From positions 1 to 64,000 of the forward strand of contig CAZEFK010000005.1 in assembly GCA_964511405.1 (NCBI GenBank): a stretch of 64,000 nt of DNA. The letters are read 5' to 3'. The position numbers and the translations under genes were made by a program. Shown in pieces: positions 34,591-42,534 of this stretch. Each line of letters begins with the position of its first letter. Positions within the stretch are counted from its first letter, which is position 1. The stretch comes from CAZEFK01 sp964511405. GTDB taxonomy: Bacteria; Pseudomonadota; Alphaproteobacteria; Elsterales; Elsteraceae. The notes beneath the pieces were generated by a model. The model saw only the letters and a list, made by a program, of their open reading frames with translations, was not told the DNA's origin and did not search any database.

Positions 34591-36509
34591 CCGCGCTCGC
34601 CGGCGACGGCGCTGCGCGCCGGGTGGCGCCCGGGCTGCTGCACCTGGCCGAGCGCTGGTCGCTGGCGTTGCGCCTGACCCTGGCGATGGTCGCCGGCGGG
34701 CTGCTGGTGGTGGCGCTCGCCTGGCGCGCCATCGTCCCGGCCGATCCGGCGGTCGCGGACCTGGTGGCGGGCGGCGCGGCGGCCCTGGTCGCCGTCCCGG
34801 TGCTGGCCGAGGCCTGGGCCAGCCTGCGCCGGCCCAGTCTGCACGGCATCACCGACCGCCTGATCGCCCTGGCGCTGATCGCGGCCTGGGCGACCGGCGA
34901 CCTCATCACCGCGGCGGTGCTGCCGATCGTGATGATCGTCGGCCATGTCCTGGAGGAACGCAGCCTGCTCGGCTCGCAGGAGGCGATCCGGGCGCTCGGC
35001 CGGCTGGCCGACACCGCGGCCCGGCGGCTGCGGCCCGACGGCAGCGTCGAGGTCGTGCCGACCGCCGCGCTCAAGGTCGGCGACCGCATCGAGCTCAGGG
35101 CCGGCGACCGGGTTGCCGCCGATGGCCGCGTGGTCCACGGTACGGCGAGCCTGGACATGGCGTCCTTGACCGGCGAGTCGGTGCCGGTCGACGTCGCCCC
35201 CGGCGACCCGGTGCTGGCCGGCTCGGTCAATCTGGACGGCCTGCTCACGGTCGAGGTGACCCAGGTCGGGAGCGACACCACGCTCGGCAAGGTGATCGCG
35301 CTGATGCGCGCCGCCGAACGCGCCAAGCCGCCGGTGACCCGCCTGCTCGAGCGCTATGCCGGGCAATACATCACCCTGGTCCTGCTGGTCGCCGCCGGCG
35401 TGTGGTTCGCCTCCAGCGATGCCACCGCGATGCTGGCGGTGCTGGTCGCCTCCTGCCCCTGCGCCCTGGTGCTGGCGGCGCCGGCCACTGCGGTCGCGGC
35501 GATCGCCGTGGCCGGACGCCACGGCATCCTGATCAAGGGCTCGGGCTTTCTGGAGCAGCTGGCCGAGGTGACCTCGGTGGTCGTCGACAAGACGGGCACC
35601 GTGACCCTGGGCGAGCTGACCTTGGCCGGCACCGTGCCGGCGCCTGATGCCGACGAGGCCGACCTGGTGCGCCTGGCGGGCAGCTTGGGGGCGGCCAGCA
35701 GCCATCCGGTCAGCCGCGCCCTCGCGGCGCTGGTCGCGCCGGCCGACCGGCTGCCGCTCGAGACGATCCACGAGTTGCGCGGCATCGGCATCACCGCCGA
35801 AGACGGCGGCCGGCGCGTTGCCCTCGGCCGGCCGGAGCTGTTCGCCACCCTCGGCATCGCGGTCCCGCCGCCGCCCGATCATGACGGCCCGATCGCCGGT
35901 GTCGCCCGGGACGGCCGGTTCCTGGGCTGGCTGCGGCTGGCCGACGAGCCGCGCCCGGAATCGCGCGCCGCCCTGGACGACCTGCGCCGGCTGGGGCTCG
36001 GCCGGCAGCTGCTGCTGACCGGCGACCGCCGCCCGGTCGCCGAGCGGGTCGCGGCGCGGCTCGGCATCGATGCCGTGTGCGCCGAGGCCCTGCCCGAGCA
36101 GAAGATGCAGCGCGTGCTGGACGAGATGCGCCAGGGCTTCCGGCCTCTGGTGGTCGGCGACGGCATCAACGACTCGCTGGCGCTCAAGGTCGGCGCCGTC
36201 GGCGTCGCCATGGGCGCCAAGGGCACCGACGTGGCGCTGGCGTCGGCCGACCTGGTGCTGATGACCAGCGATTTGCGCCGGCTGGCCACCTGCATCCGCT
36301 TGAGCCGCCGCTGCCGCCGCACCATCCATGTCAATGTCGCGGTAGGCCTGGGTTGGACCCTGATCCTGATCGCGCTGGCTGCCGCCGGCATGCTGGGCAG
36401 CGAGGGCGCCGTGATCGCCGCCGTGATGCACAACCTCAGCACGCTGGTCGGCATCGGCAATGCGGGGCGGCTGCTGCGGTTCGACGAGACGCGCGGGGCG
36501 GCAGCATAG
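34587..36509 (+). CDS. P1B-type (CPC) metal-transporting P-type ATPase
   Basis: 640 residues. No N-terminal HMA domain. P-type motifs: TGES at 195-198, SCPCAL in the transport helix (about 289-294), DKTGTVT with the phosphorylated Asp at about 334, SSHPVS (about 371-376, the P1B HP motif) and VGDGINDSLAL (about 523-533). The final helices read NVAVGLGWTLILI and VMHNLSTLVGIGNAGRLL. The HN-ST pattern is neither the NY/MxxSS of Cu+ pumps nor the usual K/DxG of Zn2+/Cd2+ pumps, so the ion is unresolved. It is the last gene of the SPFH operon, coupled by ATGA. Cytoplasmic metal efflux is the default expectation. Confidence 0.9.
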   Translation: MTALAGDGAARRVAPGLLHLAERWSLALRLTLAMVAGGLLVVALAWRAIVPADPAVADLVAGGAAALVAVPVLAEAWASLRRPSLHGITDRLIALALIAAWATGDLITAAVLPIVMIVGHVLEERSLLGSQEAIRALGRLADTAARRLRPDGSVEVVPTAALKVGDRIELRAGDRVAADGRVVHGTASLDMASLTGESVPVDVAPGDPVLAGSVNLDGLLTVEVTQVGSDTTLGKVIALMRAAERAKPPVTRLLERYAGQYITLVLLVAAGVWFASSDATAMLAVLVASCPCALVLAAPATAVAAIAVAGRHGILIKGSGFLEQLAEVTSVVVDKTGTVTLGELTLAGTVPAPDADEADLVRLAGSLGAASSHPVSRALAALVAPADRLPLETIHELRGIGITAEDGGRRVALGRPELFATLGIAVPPPPDHDGPIAGVARDGRFLGWLRLADEPRPESRAALDDLRRLGLGRQLLLTGDRRPVAERVAARLGIDAVCAEALPEQKMQRVLDEMRQGFRPLVVGDGINDSLALKVGAVGVAMGAKGTDVALASADLVLMTSDLRRLATCIRLSRRCRRTIHVNVAVGLGWTLILIALAAAGMLGSEGAVIAAVMHNLSTLVGIGNAGRLLRFDETRGAAA

Positions 36510-36596
36510 GCACGCCCGGCGTCGCGGGACATTTGCGCTTGGATCGACTGCCGGACCGGGAGCGATGATGATGGGCCCTATGTCTACGCCATTGCC

Positions 36597-36980
36597 CTAT
36601 GACAACCATGCCACCGGCACATCCAAAGCCTGCGCAAGATTTGCGATGGTCTCGGGAGCTCCGGTACGACGCCCGTTTTCGAGGTCTGACAGATAGCCCT
36701 GACCGATCCCTGCCTTGGAGGCCAAATGCTGTTGCGTCTCGCCGCGCCAGCTGCGAATGGCTTTCAGCCGGCTATCGCCTCGAAGGATCGCAGCGCTGAC
36801 CTCTGGCGGTAAGACAACGCTGCCTGCATCCAATTCAGCCTTCCGGGCATCGTAGATCGCTACGTCGTCTGCGTCCTCGGCTCCGTGATCGGCCCGTTCA
36901 AGGAGCGCCTCATATTCTGCGCGAGGCAGCACGACCAGCTCCTCTCCGCCGGGAGTCCGGATGATCTGCGGTCCACTCAT
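36597..36980 (-). CDS. XRE-family antitoxin-like regulator
   Basis: 127 residues from ATG 36980, with AGGAG 8 nt upstream. The N-terminus GGEELVVLPRAEYEALLERA is the usual dimer/antitoxin segment. A central linker has DAGSVVLPPEVSAAILRGDS. The C-terminal Cro/C1-type HTH reads ETQQHLASKAGIGQGYLSDL and ENGRRTGAPETIANLAQALD. This architecture is typical of HTH antitoxins paired with an upstream RelE/ParE toxin. Here the upstream toxin frame survives only as its last 30 codons, so the antitoxin is apparently orphaned. It is convergent with the P1B ATPase. Confidence 0.87.
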   Translation of the reverse strand: MSGPQIIRTPGGEELVVLPRAEYEALLERADHGAEDADDVAIYDARKAELDAGSVVLPPEVSAAILRGDSRLKAIRSWRGETQQHLASKAGIGQGYLSDLENGRRTGAPETIANLAQALDVPVAWLS

Positions 36981-36984
36981 CGCG

Positions 36985-37077
36985 CTAGCTCCTGCTGTAG
37001 GTGGTCGTAGCCCGGCGGCCGATATAGATCGCCAGCATCGTGACCGCATCCTCATCGAAGATCACGCGGTAGTATCG
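36985..37077 (-). pseudogene. Remnant of a RelE/ParE-type toxin gene
   Basis: Thirty codons end at TAG 36985-36987, 4 bp before the XRE gene, and read YYRVIFDEDAVTMLAIYIGR after one arginine, resembling the C-terminal strand of RelE/ParE toxins. An in-frame TAG lies immediately upstream (37078-37080), directly after an ATG. No toxin-like sequence continues in this frame. The position matches the toxin-first order of such operons. The toxin is judged inactivated by 5' deletion. The match rests on a short segment. Confidence 0.5.
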
Positions 37078-37197
37078 CTACATCGCCCTCTCACACCCTC
37101 TCCGACTTCGGCGCGGCGGCCGGAGTATGGACCACCGGACATGGCCCGCGCCTGATATGCTGCCCGCCAAAACGGGGATCAACGGGAGGACGCCGCC

Positions 37198-38178
37198 ATG
37201 CCGGTGATCGACGTGCACACTCACATGTTCACGCGCGCCTGGCTGGACCTGTTGCGCAGCGACGGCGGCATCTATCGGCTGAAAACCCGCCCCGACGGCC
37301 AGGAGGAGGTGTTCCGCGGCGACACGCCGGTCGTGATCCCGCAGAAGGGGCATTTCGATTATCGCCTGCGGCTGCGCCACATGGACGAGGCGGGGATCGA
37401 CCTGTCGATCGTCTCGCTGACCTGCCCCAACGTCTATTGGGGCACCCGGGAGGTCAGTGGCCGGGCGGCGCGCGAGGCCAACGACAGCATGGCCGAGGCC
37501 CAGGCCGCCTACCCCGGCCGGATCCGGTGGCTGGCCTCGCTGCCTTGGGAGTATCCCGACGACGCCCTGGCCGAGCTGGCCCGCGCCTGCGACCGCGGCG
37601 CCGCCGGCGTCATGGTGCTGGCGAACGTCTCCGGGCGCAGCCTGACCGACGCCGCCTTCGCGCCGGTCTGGGCCGAGATCGACCGCCGGGCGCTGCCGGT
37701 GCTGGTGCATCCGACCGATCCGCCCGGGGTCGACGCCATGGATATGACCAAGTTCGACCTGAGCTGGGCGGTCGGATTCCCGTTCGACACCACGCTGGCC
37801 GTGGCCCGCATGATCTTCGACGGCTTCTTCGACCGCCATCCCAACCTGAAGCTGATCGCATCGCATGGCGGCGGCGCCTTGCCCTACCTGGTCGGCCGCT
37901 TCGAGATGGGCAACGCCGTCGAGATCCCTGAGCGGCGCAAGATGGCAAGGACGCCCCGCGACTATCTCCGCCACATCTATTACGACAGCATCACCTACGA
38001 TCCGCGTGCCCTGCAGTACCTGATCGCGACGGTGGGCGCCGACCACGTGATGTTCGGCACCGATTGGCCGCACCAGGTCCACGACACCCCGGGCGCGTTC
38101 GCGAACACCGAGCTGCTGCCGGCCGACCAGCGGCAGGCAGTGCGCGGCGGTACGGCGGCTCGGCTGTTCGGCCTCTGA
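37198..38178 (+). CDS. Amidohydrolase (ACMSD-like, amidohydrolase family 2)
   Basis: 326 residues, ATG preceded by GGGAGGA. Metal-dependent hydrolase motifs: VIDVHTHMF at the N-terminus (HxH), PVLVHPTDPPG, LKLIASHGGGALPYL and VMFGTDWPHQ (catalytic Asp). This order and spacing match the family of aminocarboxymuconate-semialdehyde decarboxylase and gamma-resorcylate decarboxylase. It may decarboxylate an aromatic or muconate-type acid, but no pathway genes accompany it. It is convergent with the NAD-dependent epimerase, the two stops being adjacent. Confidence 0.9.
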   Translation: MPVIDVHTHMFTRAWLDLLRSDGGIYRLKTRPDGQEEVFRGDTPVVIPQKGHFDYRLRLRHMDEAGIDLSIVSLTCPNVYWGTREVSGRAAREANDSMAEAQAAYPGRIRWLASLPWEYPDDALAELARACDRGAAGVMVLANVSGRSLTDAAFAPVWAEIDRRALPVLVHPTDPPGVDAMDMTKFDLSWAVGFPFDTTLAVARMIFDGFFDRHPNLKLIASHGGGALPYLVGRFEMGNAVEIPERRKMARTPRDYLRHIYYDSITYDPRALQYLIATVGADHVMFGTDWPHQVHDTPGAFANTELLPADQRQAVRGGTAARLFGL

Positions 38179-38997
38179 CTACCAGCCGCGCTCGCGGGCG
38201 AAGTCGCCGAGCTGTCCGGCCAGGCCCCAGGCCTGGGCGGCCATGGCCTCGGTGCGGCGCATGGCGTCGTCGACCTCGGCGCGGTGGCCGTCCTTGGGCG
38301 CATAGCCGATGGCGGCGCGGGTCGCCGCGAGATCCCAGCGCATGCCGGGATTGTCCGACATCAGGTTGAGGACGGCGAAGGATACCCCCTCGGCCGTGAC
38401 GCCCTGCTCGATGGCGTGCACGAAATCGCGGTCGCTCAGCCACATCTGCTGACCCCAGCTGCCATAGTTCATGTGCGGCCCGGGACGGTTGGGCTCGCGC
38501 TGGCAATAGCCGATGCGCAAGGCGATGAAGCTGATCCCCTGCTCGGCCGCGAAGCTGCGGCCGATCCGTTCCCCGACCAGCTTCGACATGCCATAGGCGT
38601 TGACCGGCCGGGGCGCCAGGTCGGTGGTCAGGCGCTCGGTGCCGAAGCGGTAGCCGGCCATCACCCAGTTCGAGCTGGCGAACAGGATGCGCTTGGCCCG
38701 GTGGCGCTGGGCGGCCTGGAATATGTTCATCAGCAGATCGAGGTTGAGCCGCTGGACCGACTCCCACGAGGCACCCGGCTGGGGATCGCCGGCCAGGTGG
38801 ACAACGGCATCGACGCTGTCGAACCGGCGAGCCCAAGCCTCGTCGTAGACCGCGAGGTCAGCCGTGTCGACCTCGGGGTCGCGGCGCGGGTTGAGGCACA
38901 GCAGCCGCAGCTCGACATCGCCGCGTTCGGCGAAATGGCGGCGCAACTTGATCCCGAGATTGCCGCTGGCGCCGGTGATCAGCACGGTCTTGCCCAT
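38179..38997 (-). CDS. NAD(P)-dependent epimerase/dehydratase (extended SDR)
   Basis: 272 residues from ATG 38997 (GGCAGG upstream). Rossmann motif TGASGNLG at the N-terminus, VHLAGDP, catalytic FASSNWVMAG (serine), YGMSKLVGERIGRSF (YxxxK) and ALRIGYCQREPNRPGP. The layout resembles uronate dehydrogenase-like and other sugar-acid dehydrogenases; NAD use is likely. An in-frame longer reading to 39054 adds 19 residues without a better start. The substrate is not determinable. Confidence 0.88.
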   Translation of the reverse strand: MGKTVLITGASGNLGIKLRRHFAERGDVELRLLCLNPRRDPEVDTADLAVYDEAWARRFDSVDAVVHLAGDPQPGASWESVQRLNLDLLMNIFQAAQRHRAKRILFASSNWVMAGYRFGTERLTTDLAPRPVNAYGMSKLVGERIGRSFAAEQGISFIALRIGYCQREPNRPGPHMNYGSWGQQMWLSDRDFVHAIEQGVTAEGVSFAVLNLMSDNPGMRWDLAATRAAIGYAPKDGHRAEVDDAMRRTEAMAAQAWGLAGQLGDFARERGW

Positions 38998-39144
38998 GGG
39001 ACCTGCCTTTGTCGCGACTTCCGTCGGCCGAGCAAACGGCACGACAACGGCCAAGGCAAGTCCCTATCCGACAGTCCCTGTCCAGCGCGGCCCCGGCCAG
39101 GCCCCACTCGCAGAGTGCCGGCTCCATCCCGCGCTGCCCCGCCG

Positions 39145-40794
39145 TCAAGCGGGCGTGGAGTCCGTCGGCGCCAGGACGTCCTCGATGGGCAGGGTCAGGA
39201 CGAAGCAGGTGCCCTGGCCGACCACGCTCTCGACGTTGATCGTGCCGCGGTGGGTGCGCGTGACGATCTTGTGGCAGATCGCCAGGCCCTGGCCGGTGCC
39301 CTTGCCGGGCGGCTTGGTCGTGAAGAACAGGTCGTAGATGCGGTCGAGGTTCTCCGGCCGGATGCCGACGCCGGTGTCGGCGATGCGGATCTCGGCCTGA
39401 TCGCCGAGGCGGCGAGTGGTGATGCGGATGGTGCCGCGTTCGCCGCTCTTCTCCTCGATCGCATGCGCGGCATTGACGATCAGGTTCAGGAACACCTGGT
39501 TGAGTTCGCCCAGGTGGCAGTACACGGGCGGCAGCTCGGGATCGAACTCGGTCTCGATGTCGGCCGCGTATTTCCACTGGTTGCGGCTGATCGTCATCGT
39601 CGTCTCGATCGCGCGCGCCAGGTCGTGGGGCTGCTTGTCCTTGTTGTCAGGGTGCGAGAATTCCTTGATCGCGGTCACGATCTGGCGGACCCGGGTGACG
39701 CCGTCGATCGTCTGGTCGATCGCCGACGGCATCTCGTCCAGCAGGAAGTCGATGTCGGCGGCGTCGGCCGCGATCGCCAGCAATTCGCGGGCCGAACGCC
39801 AATCGCCTTCGTGGTTCACCTTGACGGCGGCCTTGATGCTGTGCAGCACCTCCGCCAGGTCCTGCACGGCGTTGCGGATGAACTCGATATTGTCGCCGAC
39901 ATACTGGATGGGCGTGTTGATCTCGTGTGCGATGCCGCCGGCGAGGGTGCCCAGCGATTCCATCTTCTGGCCCTGCAGCCGCTCCAGCTCCAGCGCCCGG
40001 TTGCGCTCCAGCATGCGCTTGGATTCGGTGACGTCGCGGCCTTCGGCGATGATCAGCTCGACCCGCCCATCGGCGTCGAACACCGGCTTGATCGACAGAT
40101 CGATGATCCGTGCGGCGCGGCCGCGGCTCATCATGAAGACCTCGCCGCTTTCGTGGCCGCCGTCCTTGGACCGCGCGACCGCCGCGCGGACGCGCTCGCG
40201 CGACCGCGATTCCCGGAACCACGGGCTTTCGCCGATCTCGGTGCCCAACACCTCGGAGCGGGTGATGTCGAGCAGGTCCAGGCAGGCCTGGTTGACCTCC
40301 ATCAGCCGGCCCTCGGGATCCAGCACCATGATCAGGCCGACGGTGCCGTTGAACACCGCCTGCAGCAGGTCCTGCGACTGGCGCAGCGCCGCTTCGGCCT
40401 CGGCGGTCACCCGCGCCGCTTCGACCTCGTCGGTCACGTCGGCGCCGATGCCGGCGAAACCGGCGAAGGCGCCGGTTTCGTCCCAGTGCGGCCAGCCGCT
40501 GGTGCGCAGCCAGTGGACCTTGCCCTCGGAGTCCACCGACCGGTACATGGTGTCGAAGAACGGCCGGCGCGCCTCGAGGGCATCGTGATGCGCCTTCTGG
40601 CTGTCGAAGAACAGGCCATCCATCACGGCGTCGGGCAGGCGGCCGATGATCGCCTCGGGCGCGATGCCTGTGGCCTCGCGGAAGCCCGGCGAGACGAAGG
40701 TCACGCGGAGATCCGGTCCGCGGGCCCACACCCAGTGCCGGCGGCTCGAGCCTAGGGCTGTCCGATAGATTGCCAGTTCGTCGCGGTCAGACAT
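39145..40794 (-). CDS. PAS-domain sensor histidine kinase
   Basis: 549 residues from ATG 40794; ATG 40839 would add 15. Two PAS domains (about 10-120, with RVTFVSPGFREATGIAPEAI; and about 135-250, with TVGLIMVLDPEGRLMEVNQA) precede a coiled coil. HisKA has the canonical H-box GGIAHEINTPIQYVG, N box LNLIVNAAHAIEE, G1 IADTGVGI and G2 GTGQGLAI. No TM, so a cytosolic sensor; a redox or ligand PAS input is possible but no haem or flavin signature is seen. No receiver is attached. It is the nearest complete kinase to the HDOD, EAL and GGDEF regulators that follow, making it a candidate partner. Confidence 0.92.
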   Translation of the reverse strand: MSDRDELAIYRTALGSSRRHWVWARGPDLRVTFVSPGFREATGIAPEAIIGRLPDAVMDGLFFDSQKAHHDALEARRPFFDTMYRSVDSEGKVHWLRTSGWPHWDETGAFAGFAGIGADVTDEVEAARVTAEAEAALRQSQDLLQAVFNGTVGLIMVLDPEGRLMEVNQACLDLLDITRSEVLGTEIGESPWFRESRSRERVRAAVARSKDGGHESGEVFMMSRGRAARIIDLSIKPVFDADGRVELIIAEGRDVTESKRMLERNRALELERLQGQKMESLGTLAGGIAHEINTPIQYVGDNIEFIRNAVQDLAEVLHSIKAAVKVNHEGDWRSARELLAIAADAADIDFLLDEMPSAIDQTIDGVTRVRQIVTAIKEFSHPDNKDKQPHDLARAIETTMTISRNQWKYAADIETEFDPELPPVYCHLGELNQVFLNLIVNAAHAIEEKSGERGTIRITTRRLGDQAEIRIADTGVGIRPENLDRIYDLFFTTKPPGKGTGQGLAICHKIVTRTHRGTINVESVVGQGTCFVLTLPIEDVLAPTDSTPA

Positions 40795-40911
40795 GATCGG
40801 TGCCTGCCATCGAGTCGGATCGCGGGTGAAGGGGGACATAGCCTGTACCACCGAGCCACAGTGGCACCGGACCCTTGCGCAATCCTTAATCGCAGCGGGC
40901 CGTCGCGCGGC

Positions 40912-42093
40912 CTAATCGGACAGGAGGCTCGCCCAGGACTGGACCTGCAGGGCGATGCTCGGCGGCAGCCGCTCCGCAATATCGGCAAGGCTGGTGGCCG
41001 CCGGCCAGCCGTCATGCCGACTGCTGGCGAGGGCGGCGGCGGCGATCAGGATCAGAGCCGGCCGCGGCGGATGGGCGCCCAGGGCCTCGATGTCCGCCTG
41101 CAGGGCAACCGCTTCCACGACCGTCGGCGCCAAGCCCCAAAGCGCCAGCAGGTAGGCGCCGACCTCGGGCGAGGTCACGCCGAACCGCTCCCGCTCGGCT
41201 TGCGTGCGCGACGAGCCGGCCTGGGCCGCGGCGATGATCTGCCGGTAGGCCGGCGCGTCTTCCACGGCGATGACCAGCGCCCCGGTCTCGTGCAGGAGCG
41301 CTGCGGTCACCGTGGTGTCGATCTCGTGCCGCGACAGGCCTTCGGAGGCGGCGATCCGCTGCGCCAGGGCCGCCGCGGCCACCGACCGCTCCCACAGCGC
41401 CGCCACCGGCAGGGTGTCGAGTGTCGCAGCGGGCAGCTGGGCCGTGACTCCATGCTGCAGCAGGATCGCCTTCAGCAGGTCGATCCCCAGATGCTCGACC
41501 GCGTCGCCCGCCGAGTCCAAGGGCGCGCGCCCCGCGAAGGTCGGGAAGTTGGCGACCTGCAGCAGCTTGGCGGTCAGCGGCGGATCGGCCTCGACGACCT
41601 CGGCGATGCGATCGAGCGAGGGCGTGGCGGCGGTCAGCTCCGCGATCAGGGCCTGGTAGATCTGCGGCAGGCTGGGCAGGCAGGCCAGGCCGTTCACGGC
41701 CGCGCGCAGCCGTTCGTCGCTCAGCCGGGTGCGCAGCGCGACGGCGCGGGTGATCGCCTCGACCAGGAGCTCGGTGTCACACGGCTTGGCCAGGATGCCA
41801 TGGGTGATCGGCAGGGCCCGGAACAGGGCGTCGCGGTCGTGCTGGCCGGACAGGATCATCCGAACGGTCTGGGGCGACCGGGCCGCGACGGCGGTCAACA
41901 GCTCCGCACCGTCCATGCCGGGCATGCGCATATCGCTGACGACCACGTCGAACACCTGTTCGGACAGCTTGGTCAGCGCCTCGGTACCACCGGTGGCGAA
42001 ACTCAAGGCCCATTGGTGGCGCCACGGCCGCAGCATCCGGCGCAGCCCGTCCAGCACATGCGGCTCGTCGTCGACGAACAGGATGGCGACCAC
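40912..42093 (-). CDS. Response regulator with HDOD output domain (first paralogue)
   Basis: 393 residues from GTG 42093 with AAAGGGGG upstream; ATG 42153 is possible. Receiver: AILFVDDEPHVLDGLRRMLR, acceptor in DVVVSDMRMPGMDG, lysine in ILAKPCDTELL. HDOD domain from about 150: LPSLPQIYQALIAELTAATP, LTAKLLQVANFPTF, TALLHETGALVIAVE. The metal-type HD pair is changed to HE, so phosphohydrolase activity is unlikely, as for HDOD domains generally. Two paralogues at 47402-49803 share the whole architecture. HDOD proteins usually act as protein-interaction outputs in stress or motility signalling. Confidence 0.9.
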   Translation of the reverse strand: MVAILFVDDEPHVLDGLRRMLRPWRHQWALSFATGGTEALTKLSEQVFDVVVSDMRMPGMDGAELLTAVAARSPQTVRMILSGQHDRDALFRALPITHGILAKPCDTELLVEAITRAVALRTRLSDERLRAAVNGLACLPSLPQIYQALIAELTAATPSLDRIAEVVEADPPLTAKLLQVANFPTFAGRAPLDSAGDAVEHLGIDLLKAILLQHGVTAQLPAATLDTLPVAALWERSVAAAALAQRIAASEGLSRHEIDTTVTAALLHETGALVIAVEDAPAYRQIIAAAQAGSSRTQAERERFGVTSPEVGAYLLALWGLAPTVVEAVALQADIEALGAHPPRPALILIAAAALASSRHDGWPAATSLADIAERLPPSIALQVQSWASLLSD

Positions 42094-42534
42094 CAGGCCC
42101 CCTTTCCAATATTTGCCGTCTAGAATGCCATGCTTCGCATACCAAGTCAGCATGCCATCGGCGGGAGAGCTAGGCCGGGTTGCTCGTTTTGGGGCAGGAT
42201 GGCAGTCCGTCCTGGGAACGAGCAGAGAAGTATTGTGCGCATCCGGTTTCGATATGGTGCATAGGAATCAACGATCTCCTATTATAGGAATCATTCTCGG
42301 AGAAATGACACGTAATAGAAGTATTAATTTTATGTATACGCGTAACCCGATATGCCTAGCGCGTGATGCCAGCAGCAGCGGGCCGGTCGGCGGGCCGATC
42401 GCCGGCCCGCGTCGGCAATTTCTTAAGGAAGCGCGCCGTACCGTAGCGCCGTGCGCATCACATGCGCGGCAGCCCCATGGCGGAAGACCGTTGAAGCGGG
42501 CGCTCCGATATCTACAGCCGCGGGAGCCATCGTC
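42094..42534. promoter_or_regulatory. Divergent intergenic region with direct repeats and a leader hairpin
   Basis: This 441-bp stretch has no convincing gene. It includes an AT-rich patch (about 42260-42350) unlike its surroundings. ATAGGAATCA occurs twice in direct orientation (42261-42270 and 42294-42303), 33 bp or about three helical turns apart. Downstream, GCGGGCCGG (42378-42386) and CCGGCCCGC (42402-42410) form perfect 9-bp arms around a 15-nt loop, about 125 nt before the EAL gene. No T-run follows the hairpin. Confidence 0.5.

Noticed and set aside
38284..40755. An 823-codon plus-strand open frame
   Set aside because: It is antisense to the epimerase and PAS kinase genes, both well supported.
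42094..42534. Possible small genes in the AT-richer intergenic region
   Set aside because: No frame has a start with a ribosome-binding site and protein-like composition.
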